This document shows, one piece after another, positions 24,820-32,830 of a stretch of DNA of 64,000 bases; position 1 is the stretch's first letter; each line of letters begins with the position of its first letter. Origin of the DNA: Alphaproteobacteria bacterium (lineage in GTDB: Bacteria > Pseudomonadota > Alphaproteobacteria > JACAEB01). The stretch is taken from assembly GCA_024236075.1 (NCBI GenBank), contig JACKLE010000008.1, positions 1 through 64,000 on the forward strand. The letters are read 5' to 3'. The notes below the pieces were generated by a model that saw nothing but the letters and a program-made list of their open reading frames with translations, had not been told where the DNA came from and made no database searches. The position numbers and the translations under genes are program-made.

Positions 24820-25293
24820 GTGGCGTATGAGAACGAGCTTGCTGTAGCGCCGCCGCGCGAGGGCGAAGGCGAGGCGGGCGCCGTGCTGAAGGCGATCCGG
24901 CGCATCGCCCACGAGTTCGACAGCCGTTCGAAGCTCGTCGCGCGGGCGTGCGGGCTCACCATTCCGCAGATCGTTGTGCTGCAGGGGGTGCGCGACCTCG
25001 GCGAGGTCACGGCCCGGACCCTTTCCGACTATGCCGATGTGAGCGAGGGGACGTTGGTGCAGATCCTCACGAAGCTCGAGGCGAACGGACTCGTGGAGCG
25101 GCAGCGCAGCCCCAACGACCGGCGCGTCGTGCACACGCGCCTCACGCCGCGCGGAAAGGCGATGCTGGCCGGCGCGCCCGCGCTTCTGCACGAGGCCTTC
25201 GCCGAGTCGTTCGCGCGCCTGGCGCCGGACGAGCGTGCGACCATTGCCGCCTCGTTCCGCAAGGTCGTGGCTATGGTCGCAGGGCCTTCTTGA
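24820..25293 (+). CDS. MarR-family transcriptional regulator of the NAGGN operon, about 157 aa
   Basis: Small winged-helix regulator. The recognition region is LSDYADVSEGTLVQILTKLE followed by the wing SPNDRRVVHTRLTPRG, which are clear MarR features. The longest frame starts at ATG 24790, but that codon lies five bases after the palindrome and has no ribosome-binding site. GTG 24820 has AGAGGG eight bases upstream and is preferred. MarR genes are regular neighbours of NAGGN operons, so it probably controls asnO-ngg-M42. The inducing signal is not visible. Confidence 0.87.
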   Translation: MAYENELAVAPPREGEGEAGAVLKAIRRIAHEFDSRSKLVARACGLTIPQIVVLQGVRDLGEVTARTLSDYADVSEGTLVQILTKLEANGLVERQRSPNDRRVVHTRLTPRGKAMLAGAPALLHEAFAESFARLAPDERATIAASFRKVVAMVAGPS

Positions 25294-25318
25294 GCAAGCG
25301 CAACGCTCGCGAGCGGAG

Positions 25319-26092
25319 CTATTTGCTCCGGGACAGGAAGGATTCGATCGCCGCGCGGTTCTCGTCGGTCTTGTGGCAAAGAGCCTGAAGCGCGGCAGCA
25401 AGCTCGAGATTGGCCTCGAGGCTCTGGGTCGCGCCCTCTCTCAGAAGGCGCTTCGTCGCGCGGACGGCGATGGCGGGATTGGCCGCGATGCGTCGGGCCA
25501 GGGCGAAGGCCTCTTCGAGAAGCGACCCGGCCGGCACGATGCGGCTGACGAGGCCGATGCGCGCGGCCTCGGCGGCGTCGATCGTGTCCCCCGTGAGCGC
25601 GAGCTCGGCGGCCTTCGAGACGCCGACGACGCGCGGCAGGAGCCATGCGCCGCCGTCGCCCGGCACGAGACCGAGCTTGACGAAACTCTCGGCAAAACGG
25701 GCCTGATCGGACGCGAGCCTGATGTCGCAGGTGCAGGCGAGATCGAGACCCGCGCCGATCGCCGCGCCGTTCACGGCCGCAATGGTGGGCACCCGGATGG
25801 AAAGCATGGCGCGCGGAACGCGCTGTATGCCGCGCCGGTAGGTCTCGGCTATGGCCGCCGGCTCGAGATCGAGCACGGCGCGCATCGCCCTGAGATCGCC
25901 TCCCGCCGAGAAGCTCTTGCCCGCGCCCGTGAGGATCGCGGCGCGCACGCTGTCGTCCGCATTGAGCCGCGCGCCGACGGCCTCGAAGGCTTCCGCACTC
26001 TCAGTGTGTCCTAGCGCATTGTGGGTCTCCGGACGATCGAGCGTCAGGAGCGCAATGCCGTCCTGAATCTCGCATTTGAGCGGCTCGGCCAT
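25319..26092 (-). CDS. Enoyl-CoA hydratase/isomerase family protein, PaaG-like, 257 aa
   Basis: Crotonase-fold enzyme acting on acyl-CoA. The oxyanion-hole segments SFSAGGDLRAM and AAIGAGLDLACTCDI are present. The two glutamates of true enoyl-CoA hydratases are replaced: Asp occupies the first position (GLDLACTCD) and Phe the second (ESFVKLGLVP). The stretch FVKLGLVPGDGGAWLLPRVVG resembles PaaG-type epoxide/double-bond isomerases. So hydratase activity is doubtful; an isomerase is more likely. It is convergent with the MarR gene and 22 bases downstream of the patatin gene's 3' end, in the same direction, so they may share a transcript. Confidence 0.83.
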   Translation of the reverse strand: MAEPLKCEIQDGIALLTLDRPETHNALGHTESAEAFEAVGARLNADDSVRAAILTGAGKSFSAGGDLRAMRAVLDLEPAAIAETYRRGIQRVPRAMLSIRVPTIAAVNGAAIGAGLDLACTCDIRLASDQARFAESFVKLGLVPGDGGAWLLPRVVGVSKAAELALTGDTIDAAEAARIGLVSRIVPAGSLLEEAFALARRIAANPAIAVRATKRLLREGATQSLEANLELAAALQALCHKTDENRAAIESFLSRSK

Positions 26093-26114
26093 CTCGCGCC
26101 TCCCTGCGCCGTCC

Positions 26115-27893
26115 TCAGCCCCTGTAGGGCGTCAGATCCACGTCCTCGAGCATTTCCATCGTGTGCTTGTAGCCGGTCTCGACGGCGCCGTCGAAGGTGC
26201 GCCAGGCCCGGATGCCGATCTCCTCGACGGGCGGAGAAAGGATGAGGTCCGCGCGGGCGTGGTTGCGGATCGTCTGCGTCTCCGAATTGACCGTTCCGGC
26301 CCTCATCAGAAGGCTGACGATGCCGGGGCCTCCCTTCATCGTCTCGCCGAGCACGCCCCATTTCGGGCCCTTGGACCAGGCTTTGAGCTGCCGCGCGAAG
26401 ACGTGATGGGCCTCGAGGTCGACGCCGATCACGGGCCCTCGCCCGAGATCGGCCATGATGCCGACGGGAAAATTCTCCATGACGGCGCCGTCGACGAGGA
26501 TCTCGCCCTCCTGCACCACCGGCGGAATGACGCCGGGAATGGCGACGGAGGCGCGAAGTGCCTGCCAGATGAGACCGGCGCGATGGATGTATTCGCGCCC
26601 CGCCGTGAGGTTCGAGGACACGCAGAAGAACGGCCGCCAGGTCTCCTCGATGCGCGCATCGCCGAAATTGTCCTGAAGGAGCTTCACGATCTTGCGCCCT
26701 TTAATGAAGGAAACGAGGGGCACGGTGTAGTCGTCGATCGGGTTCGTCTCCACGAAGCTCGATCGCATGCGCGCGTTGAGTTCGTCGGGGCTCCAGTCCA
26801 GCGCGAGGCCGGCTCCGATGATCGCGCCCATGCTGGTGCCGCCGACCAGGTCGAAGACGACGCCCTTTTCCATGAGCGCGGCGATGACGCCGAGATGGGC
26901 AAAGCCGCGCGCGCCTCCGCCGGCGAGCACGAGGCCGACCGCCCGCCCGCTCACATGCCGCGCGAGCCGGGCGAGGTCGCCGGCATTGCCGGCCCGCAGA
27001 TTGTGATGGAAGTGGGGCTTAAGGCGCGCGACCCATGGCGCGGCTCCACTTCCGCGCTCGGCGTTCGCCGCGTGCACGAGCACGAGCTCTATGTAGCGCC
27101 GCGGCCCTCGCGAGAGCATGTCCTCAATGGGCAGAAGGTCCTGAGGCGGATGATCGGGATAGCCGATCAGCATCACCCGGTCGGCCTGGCGCAGGCAGAG
27201 CCGCGTCCAGTGCTCGTCGTCGAGGCTGCCGAGGTAGAGGACGTGGTCATTCTCCGCCTCGATGTTGTGGAACCATTCCGTGTCGGCTTCGCGATCCGCC
27301 TTGTCGAGAATGATGACGTGGCGGCCGCCGCGAGAGAGCGTCGTGGCGAGAGCTTCTGCGATCTCGCCGAGCGGCAGGTCGCGCTGGAGCCTCATCAGGG
27401 CGATCGTGCGCACGGTGGCGCGGGTCCGGCGGGGGTCGCGCCGGCCATCCATCACCTCCTTCAGGCGGTCGGCGACGGCGCGCGCGAGGTTGCGCAACAT
27501 GACGGGATAACGCTGCGACATGCGCTCGAAGACGGCGCGCGGCATGCGCAGGAGCTCCGAGTCGCGTAGCGCGATGAGCGTCGCGGTGCGCGGCTCGCCG
27601 GTGAGGACCGAGACCTCGCCCACCATGTCGCCCGGCCCGATCTGCCCCGCCAGATAGTCTCTGCCGGCGGCATCCGGGAGATAGAGCCCGAGCGAGCCCG
27701 CGGTCACGATGTAGAGCGAGTCGCCGACATCCCCGCGGCGCATCAAAGTCCAGCCGCCCGGCAGGCTGAACCAGTCGAGCTCCTTCATCATCTTCTGCAC
27801 GTCGCGCGCCGACATGCCGTTGAAGAGCGGCAGCTTGGGCACGAGGGCGCGCAGCCGCTCGGGCATGACAAGGCTCGAGGTGGACAACAGCAA
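26115..27893 (-). CDS. Patatin-like phospholipase with cyclic-nucleotide-binding domain (NTE family), 592 aa
   Basis: Predicted serine esterase or lysophospholipase of the neuropathy-target-esterase type. Residues about 10-130 form a cNMP-binding domain (FSLPGGWTLMRRGDVGDSLY, GDMVGEVSVLTGEPRTATL). A linker region about 150-310 follows. The patatin domain starts near 325 with the oxyanion loop GGGARGFAH, the nucleophile motif GTSMG and the catalytic Asp in DGAVMENFPV. Length agrees with bacterial NTE homologues. The nucleotide domain suggests allosteric control. No membrane span is obvious. Confidence 0.9.
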   Translation of the reverse strand: MLLSTSSLVMPERLRALVPKLPLFNGMSARDVQKMMKELDWFSLPGGWTLMRRGDVGDSLYIVTAGSLGLYLPDAAGRDYLAGQIGPGDMVGEVSVLTGEPRTATLIALRDSELLRMPRAVFERMSQRYPVMLRNLARAVADRLKEVMDGRRDPRRTRATVRTIALMRLQRDLPLGEIAEALATTLSRGGRHVIILDKADREADTEWFHNIEAENDHVLYLGSLDDEHWTRLCLRQADRVMLIGYPDHPPQDLLPIEDMLSRGPRRYIELVLVHAANAERGSGAAPWVARLKPHFHHNLRAGNAGDLARLARHVSGRAVGLVLAGGGARGFAHLGVIAALMEKGVVFDLVGGTSMGAIIGAGLALDWSPDELNARMRSSFVETNPIDDYTVPLVSFIKGRKIVKLLQDNFGDARIEETWRPFFCVSSNLTAGREYIHRAGLIWQALRASVAIPGVIPPVVQEGEILVDGAVMENFPVGIMADLGRGPVIGVDLEAHHVFARQLKAWSKGPKWGVLGETMKGGPGIVSLLMRAGTVNSETQTIRNHARADLILSPPVEEIGIRAWRTFDGAVETGYKHTMEMLEDVDLTPYRG

Positions 27894-27968
27894 GGAGCGG
27901 CTCCGTAAGCGGCGCGTGGGGCCGCGAAGTCTAGAGGATCGCTCGGCGAAGTCGACTGGGAGAACGGC

Positions 27969-28805
27969 CTACCAGGCCGTCCAGCCGCCGTCCACGGCGA
28001 GATTGACGCCGGTGACGTAGCTCGAGGCCTCGCTGGCGAGAAAGAGCAGCGGTCCGGCGATCTCGCCCGCGCGGCCGACGCGGCCCATGGGCACCTTTTC
28101 CTCGAGGCGCTTCAGGAAGGCCGGATCGCGGGTCTGGATTTCCGCCTTCGGGAAGGGACCGGGGCTCACGGCGTTGACGCGAATGCCTTGCGGCGCCAGG
28201 TGGCAGGCGAGATAGCGCGTGAGCTGAAGAAGCGCCCCCTTCGCCGCGCCGTAGTGGGGCGGACTGTCGAGACCGGAATCGCCATAGAGCCGCGGGTCCG
28301 GGCTTACATGGCCGTACATGCTCGAGATGAAGATGACGCTGGCCTGCCCGGTGGCGCGGGCGGCGCGCGCGAGAAGGGGCTCGGCCGCCTTCACAAGCTC
28401 GAAGGCGGCGGTCGGGCCCGACTGGAACGCGGTCTCGAAATCCTCTTCATGCGCGCCGCGCCAGGGCGTGGGACGGCCCGTATAGGCATTGTGCACGAGA
28501 ATGTCGAGGCGCCGGCCAGCCGCCGCCTCCTCGGCGAAGAACATCCGCATCGCCGCATAGTCGCGTACGTCGAAGCATGCGAGCTCGCTCGCGTGGCCGG
28601 CGCTGCCAAGCTCCTCGGCGAAGCGCTGGAGCGGAGCGGCGCGCCGCCCGTGAAGGATGACGCGGGCTCCGGCCTCGACGAAGGCGCGCGCGGTGGCGCT
28701 GCCGAGATGCCCGGCCGCTCCGGTCACGAAGGCCGTGCGGCCCCTGAGCGAAAAGAGCGCCGCAGACGGACTGTCTTGGCCGGGAGGGGCGAAGGGATAG
28801 GTCAT
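27969..28805 (-). CDS. SDR-family oxidoreductase, 278 aa
   Basis: NAD(P)-dependent short-chain dehydrogenase: VTGAAGHLGSATA cofactor loop (about 31-43), ISSMYG and YGAAKGALLQL (catalytic Ser, Tyr, Lys), PMGRVGRAGEIAGP and the final VTGVNLAVDGGWTAW. The usual NNAG motif is changed to HNAYTG. Its ATG at 28805 overlaps the aldo/keto reductase stop (ATGA), so the two oxidoreductases form a pair. Substrate unknown; sugar or polyol oxidation is a reasonable guess for such a pair. Confidence 0.85.
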   Translation of the reverse strand: MTYPFAPPGQDSPSAALFSLRGRTAFVTGAAGHLGSATARAFVEAGARVILHGRRAAPLQRFAEELGSAGHASELACFDVRDYAAMRMFFAEEAAAGRRLDILVHNAYTGRPTPWRGAHEEDFETAFQSGPTAAFELVKAAEPLLARAARATGQASVIFISSMYGHVSPDPRLYGDSGLDSPPHYGAAKGALLQLTRYLACHLAPQGIRVNAVSPGPFPKAEIQTRDPAFLKRLEEKVPMGRVGRAGEIAGPLLFLASEASSYVTGVNLAVDGGWTAW

Positions 28806-29758
28806 CTCGCCTCCCAGAGCGCGGGGTTGAGGACGGCTTCGCCCAGCCGCGGGCGCGTCGCATCGATCCTCGCGCAGTCGTCCTGCGACAGCGGCGGGCC
28901 TGCAAAGGCCGCGAGCGTGTCTTCGAGCTGATGAAGCGCCTCGGCGCCGACGACGAGCCCGTGGACCCAGGCCTGCGCCCGGCCATAGGCGAGCGCGAGG
29001 TCGGCGGGCGAGGCGCGGCCGGTGCGCGCGACCTCCGCTTTGAGAAAGGCGAGGGCGCGGGGCGCGTCCGGACCCATCACACGGGCGAAGAGCCCGGCAT
29101 CGGCGTCGGCGATGAGGCCCTGGAGATAGAGGCTGCGGACGTGCACCGTCACCTCCGGCCGCCGCGCCAGCGCTTCGGGAATCCGAGCCTCCTGCCAGCG
29201 CCAGTCGAAGAGGTTGAACGGGATCTGGATATGGCCGAGCTCGGGCTCCGCGAGGGCGCGGACGGCCTCCTGCGGCGTCTGGACCGAGACGCCGATGCGC
29301 GCCGCCCGCCCGGTGCTCTTCAGCGCCTTCATGGCCATCCAGACGGCGCCGTCATGGGAGTCGAGATGGGCGGCGCGGTGGAGGAGGAGGCAGTCCAGCC
29401 TCTCGACGCCGAGCGCTCCGCAAGAGGCCTCCACGCTCGCCTCGACCGCCGCTCCGATCGCCGCCGGCGAGGCGTCCCCGGCAAGATCGGCGAGAGGCGA
29501 GAGCTTCGTCACGACAATGCGCGAGCGGCCGCGATCCTGCGGGCACGCGGCGAGCGCGCGGCCGAGCCGGCCTTCCGCGGCCCCGTAGGCGCGCGCCGTG
29601 TCAAAGACGCGCACGCCGCCCGCGAGGGCGCGCCGAATGAGGGCCTCGGCCAGATCCTCGTCGGGCAGTCCGGAGCGGTTCGCGATGCCGTAGGCAAGAC
29701 CGAGCTGGACCGTGCCGAGAACGAGGTCGGGAGAGGTGCGGAGTGGGCGCTCGCTCAT
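28802..29758 (-). CDS. Aldo/keto reductase, 318 aa
   Basis: Member of the aldo/keto reductase fold. The catalytic residues are visible as Asp and Tyr in VFDTARAYG, Lys in VVTKLSP and His in LLLHRAAHL. LGTVQLGLAYGIANRSG at the N-terminus is the signature of the subgroup found in polysaccharide and nucleotide-sugar loci. It lies upstream of and overlaps the SDR gene. Physiological substrate cannot be told. Confidence 0.85.
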   Translation of the reverse strand: MSERPLRTSPDLVLGTVQLGLAYGIANRSGLPDEDLAEALIRRALAGGVRVFDTARAYGAAEGRLGRALAACPQDRGRSRIVVTKLSPLADLAGDASPAAIGAAVEASVEASCGALGVERLDCLLLHRAAHLDSHDGAVWMAMKALKSTGRAARIGVSVQTPQEAVRALAEPELGHIQIPFNLFDWRWQEARIPEALARRPEVTVHVRSLYLQGLIADADAGLFARVMGPDAPRALAFLKAEVARTGRASPADLALAYGRAQAWVHGLVVGAEALHQLEDTLAAFAGPPLSQDDCARIDATRPRLGEAVLNPALWEAR

Positions 29759-29797
29759 GGCCGGCGAGCATGGGCGATCAAGGTAAAGAAACTGGCC

Positions 29798-30271
29798 TCA
29801 GGCCCCGAGAACCTTCCAGAGCGAGGTCGCATGGAGCACGGGCTCGCCCCCGACCTCGAAGGTCGCGCGCACGAAGAGGATCGAGCGCGTGCGCCGCGTG
29901 AGGATCGGCGCCGTCTCGACGAGGTCGCCGAGGCGCGCGGGCTTGAGGAAGTCGATCTGCATCGACACGGTGACGCTCGGCACGCGGCTCGTGAGGCGCC
30001 AGATCGCCGTTCCCAGCGCGGCATCGGCGAAGGTCATGAGCATGCCGCCATGGACGCTGCCGGCGCCGTTGAGGTGGCGCTCGTCTACGCGAAACGCGAC
30101 CATGAGCTCGGGGCCCGACGGCCCGTCGCGCATGCGCTCGAAGAAGGGCCCCACATAGGCCTCGAAGGGATCGACGAGCGGCATGAGCCCATAGCCGTCC
30201 GGCACGGGGATATCCTCGCGGGCAGGCCGGAGCGAGCTGGGTCGAATCTCCGGGCCGGAGCTTTCGGTCAT
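29798..30271 (-). CDS. PaaI-type hotdog thioesterase, 157 aa
   Basis: Single hotdog-fold acyl-CoA thioesterase. The key stretch is LNGAGSVHGGMLMTFADAALG, split here as HLNGAGSVHGG and MLMTFADAALG, with the HGG turn and the catalytic Asp. VTVSMQIDFLKPARLGD follows in the usual place. Start ATG 30271 follows GAGGAACGGACC. A longer frame from 30313 has no better signal. It is divergent from the hypothetical gene at 30501. Confidence 0.85.
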   Translation of the reverse strand: MTESSGPEIRPSSLRPAREDIPVPDGYGLMPLVDPFEAYVGPFFERMRDGPSGPELMVAFRVDERHLNGAGSVHGGMLMTFADAALGTAIWRLTSRVPSVTVSMQIDFLKPARLGDLVETAPILTRRTRSILFVRATFEVGGEPVLHATSLWKVLGA

Positions 30272-30500
30272 GGTCCGTTCCTCGCTCGGGGACAACTTGC
30301 CCCCGCGTCTCACACTTGTTGCACCGATGGGGTATACTCGACGCGCCGAGCGCCCAACAACCGCGGAAACCGCCGCCCTAGGCGGGACGAAGGGGGCCGA
30401 CGGTCCCTTGCGCGGCCTCGAGAACCGCGCGTTGGGGTGAGGGTCGGGCCTCTCGATTTGGGGCCGTAGGGTCGGGGACAGGGGATCAAGGGAGTTTACG

Positions 30501-31382
30501 ATGGCTCAGTTCGAGGAGGTGCGCCCTTACGGGGGCGCGGGGCAGACCGTCTCGCTCTCGCTTGCCGGCGCCATCGGGGTGGCAGCGGCGATCGTCGCGG
30601 ATTTCGTTCAGAAGGGCGACGCATCGGCCGTCAACCAGGTGCAGACCTATCTCTGGAACTATTTCGGCCTTGAAATTCCCCATCTTGCGATCGCGGGCCT
30701 GCTGATCCTCGCCGGTTCGGCCGCCGTCTTCGTGAACGAGCCGACCACGAAGCGCGCCGCCTTCACCACGGGGGCGAGCGTGCTCGCCATCCTCATGACC
30801 CTCATGCCCGTCTCCGAGCGCCCGACGCTCGCGTCCGATCCGACCGTCGTGGGAATTCCGGCCTCCACCTCGCAGCCGGAAGCAACGCCCGCGCCGGAAT
30901 CTCACGGCGCCGTCAACTCGCTGCGAGGCGACGTGCAGCCCACGAGCTTCGAGATGCGCAGTCCGAGCGTCGAGACGCGCCCTCTCGTGCGGGTCCAGAC
31001 CGCGACGGTCCCCTGCGAAATCGTGATCACCCTTCCGGGCGCGCAGCTCACGGCCATCAACACCTCCGAAATCAGCGTCGTGCTGCACGACGACATCTCG
31101 CGCGCGACCTTCCGTCTGGCCTCGCCCGTGCGCGCCACCGGGACGTCGAACGAGGTCACCCTGGTCTATGCGGCGCGCATGCCGGTCGGCGGCTCCAAGC
31201 GCACGGCGACGGGCGTTCTCGTGGCCGATCTCCAGGTTCGCGTCGAGGCTCCAAACTACAAGATCGCATTCGCCTCGGCGCAGGTGAGCGACCTCACGGT
31301 CACGACCCGCATGGAGCTCACGCTGGTGCCGTCGTCGACGCCTCTCCAGCTCCAGCGCCTCTACACGCCGAGAAAGTTCTGA
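30501..31382 (+). CDS. Hypothetical membrane-anchored protein, 293 aa
   Basis: Not recognised. The N-terminal 105 residues hold three hydrophobic segments (about 17-36, 58-78 and 85-105). A Pro/Ser/Thr-rich linker (about 106-145) leads to a soluble domain of about 145 residues rich in beta-type alternation (VPCEIVITLPGAQLTAINTS, ATFRLASPVRATG, TGVLVADLQVRVEAPNYK), with a single Cys. Start ATG 30501 follows AAGGGAG. A TATACT hexamer at 30333-30338 is a possible -10 element, with no clear -35. The gene is monocistronic, flanked by divergent and convergent genes. Confidence 0.75.
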   Translation: MAQFEEVRPYGGAGQTVSLSLAGAIGVAAAIVADFVQKGDASAVNQVQTYLWNYFGLEIPHLAIAGLLILAGSAAVFVNEPTTKRAAFTTGASVLAILMTLMPVSERPTLASDPTVVGIPASTSQPEATPAPESHGAVNSLRGDVQPTSFEMRSPSVETRPLVRVQTATVPCEIVITLPGAQLTAINTSEISVVLHDDISRATFRLASPVRATGTSNEVTLVYAARMPVGGSKRTATGVLVADLQVRVEAPNYKIAFASAQVSDLTVTTRMELTLVPSSTPLQLQRLYTPRKF

Positions 31383-31394
31383 GCCTTGCGGCAT

Positions 31395-31419
31395 CGCGGC
31401 GGCGGCCGCCGCCGCCGCG
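31395..31419. terminator. GC-rich palindrome between convergent genes
   Basis: GCGGCGGCGGC (31396-31406) and GCCGCCGCCGC (31408-31418) are perfectly complementary. The element lies between the hypothetical gene ending at 31382 and the dehalogenase ending at 31454, which run towards each other. There is no T-run, so it would be a stall site or bidirectional terminator only in combination with another factor. Confidence 0.45.
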
Positions 31420-31453
31420 AACGCAGCTCTTCACGCGGAGCGCGGCGCGGTCG

Positions 31454-32356
31454 CTAAAGCTGGAACTTGGCGAGTGCCGCTTCGGCAATCGGCTGTCCGT
31501 GCTCCTGGACGAAATGTCCGCCCTCGGCGATCTCCAGGACGTCGCCCGCGCCGCGAATGCGGCCGGCCAGGCGCTTCATGTCGGCGACGCCGAATACGGG
31601 GTCCTTAGCGCCCACCGCGACCAGGCTCGCGCCGCGCCAGTCCTGCGAGAGGAAGTCCCGCGCCGCCTTGGTCTCCTTGATGCCTTCCATGCCGGGATCG
31701 GTCATGACGAGCTCGGGGAATCGGCGCAGCCCGGCCCGGGCGCGCTCGGTGGGAAAGGGTGCGTCGTAGGCTGCGGCTTCCTCCTCGCTGATGCCGGCGA
31801 CCGAGCGCTTGATGAGGTCGGAGACCTTGAAGTCGGGCTTGCGGGCGACATAGGACCGCCAGCCCGCGAAGCCCTCGCCGAGGCTTTCGCCCACGGGGAG
31901 CGAGGTGTTCATGACGATGAGGCGCGTGATGGTCTCGGGAAACTCCACGGGCAGGGTGAGGCCGAGAATGCCGCCCCAATCCTGCACGACCAGGCAGACA
32001 TTGCGCAGGTTCAGACGCCGCAGAAGCTCGACGAGCGAGCGGCGGTGAAAGCCGAAGGTGAAGGTCGCCTCCTCGACGGGCTTGTCGGACCGCCCGAAAC
32101 CGAAGAAGTCCGGCGCGATGACGCGATAGCCGGCGCCCGTGAACACGGGGATCATCTTGCGATAGAGATAGGCCCAGGTCGGCTCGCCATGGAGGCAGAG
32201 GAACGTGACCTTCGCATCTTCGCGGCCGGCATCCACAAGGTGCATCCTGAGGCCGGGAAAGCCCGGCAGCTCGTCGATGTAGCGGGGCTCGAAATCGTAG
32301 CCGGGCAGCTTCTCGAAGCTCGCATCCGGCGTTCTGACGGCACGAATCTCTTCCAC
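31454..32356 (-). CDS. Haloalkane dehalogenase-type alpha/beta hydrolase, 300 aa
   Basis: Alpha/beta hydrolase closest to haloalkane dehalogenases of the DhlA subgroup. HGEPTWAYLYRKM carries the oxyanion-side motif. The nucleophile is Asp in VVQDWGG, immediately followed by the halide-binding Trp, and the base is His in GGHFVQEHG. An acidic partner occurs in GAKDPVFG. Length 300 is normal. A nucleophilic Asp instead of Ser argues against an esterase. Real substrates of such genes in bacteria without known halo-compound metabolism are usually unknown. Start ATG 32356. Confidence 0.83.
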   Translation of the reverse strand: MEEIRAVRTPDASFEKLPGYDFEPRYIDELPGFPGLRMHLVDAGREDAKVTFLCLHGEPTWAYLYRKMIPVFTGAGYRVIAPDFFGFGRSDKPVEEATFTFGFHRRSLVELLRRLNLRNVCLVVQDWGGILGLTLPVEFPETITRLIVMNTSLPVGESLGEGFAGWRSYVARKPDFKVSDLIKRSVAGISEEEAAAYDAPFPTERARAGLRRFPELVMTDPGMEGIKETKAARDFLSQDWRGASLVAVGAKDPVFGVADMKRLAGRIRGAGDVLEIAEGGHFVQEHGQPIAEAALAKFQL

Positions 32357-32406
32357 GGGGAAAGCCTCCCTCGGCGTATCGGGGCCATTTGGGCGAGGCT
32401 AGCAAA

Positions 32407-32826
32407 ATGCGGCAGGCGGTACATCACCTCGAGATCGACACGCGGGGCCCGGGCCTCACCGAGATCACGGAGGAGGCGCGCGCCTTCCTCGGGCGGACCG
32501 GCTTAGAGACCGGCCTGCTCACGCTCTATGTGCCCCATACCTCGGCCTCGCTTCTCATCCAGGAGAATGCCGATCCCGACGTCCTCGGCGACCTTCTCGC
32601 ATTCTATGCGAGGCTCGCGCCGTGGAGCGCGCGAGACTATGCGCACGACACGGAAGGCCCTGACGATATGCCGGCCCATATTCGCGCGAGCCTGACGCAG
32701 ACCTCGCTCGGCGTTCCGGTCCTCGGGGGCGCGCTCGCGCTCGGCCGCTGGCAGGGGATCTATCTTTTCGAGCACCGAGCCGCGCCGCATCGGCGGACCG
32801 TCCTGCTCCACGCGATCGGCCAATGA
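32407..32826 (+). CDS. YjbQ-family protein, 139 aa
   Basis: Small beta-rich protein of the YjbQ/UPF0047 family, reported to show thiamine-phosphate-synthase-like side activity; the true role is unsettled. Hallmarks are PHTSASLLIQENADPDVLGD, HDTEGPDDMPAHI with the conserved His residues, and GRWQGIYLFEHR. Start ATG 32407 follows GCGAGGCTAGCAAA. Divergent from the dehalogenase with only 50 bases between. Complete. Confidence 0.88.
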   Translation: MRQAVHHLEIDTRGPGLTEITEEARAFLGRTGLETGLLTLYVPHTSASLLIQENADPDVLGDLLAFYARLAPWSARDYAHDTEGPDDMPAHIRASLTQTSLGVPVLGGALALGRWQGIYLFEHRAAPHRRTVLLHAIGQ

Positions 32827-32830
32827 GCGC

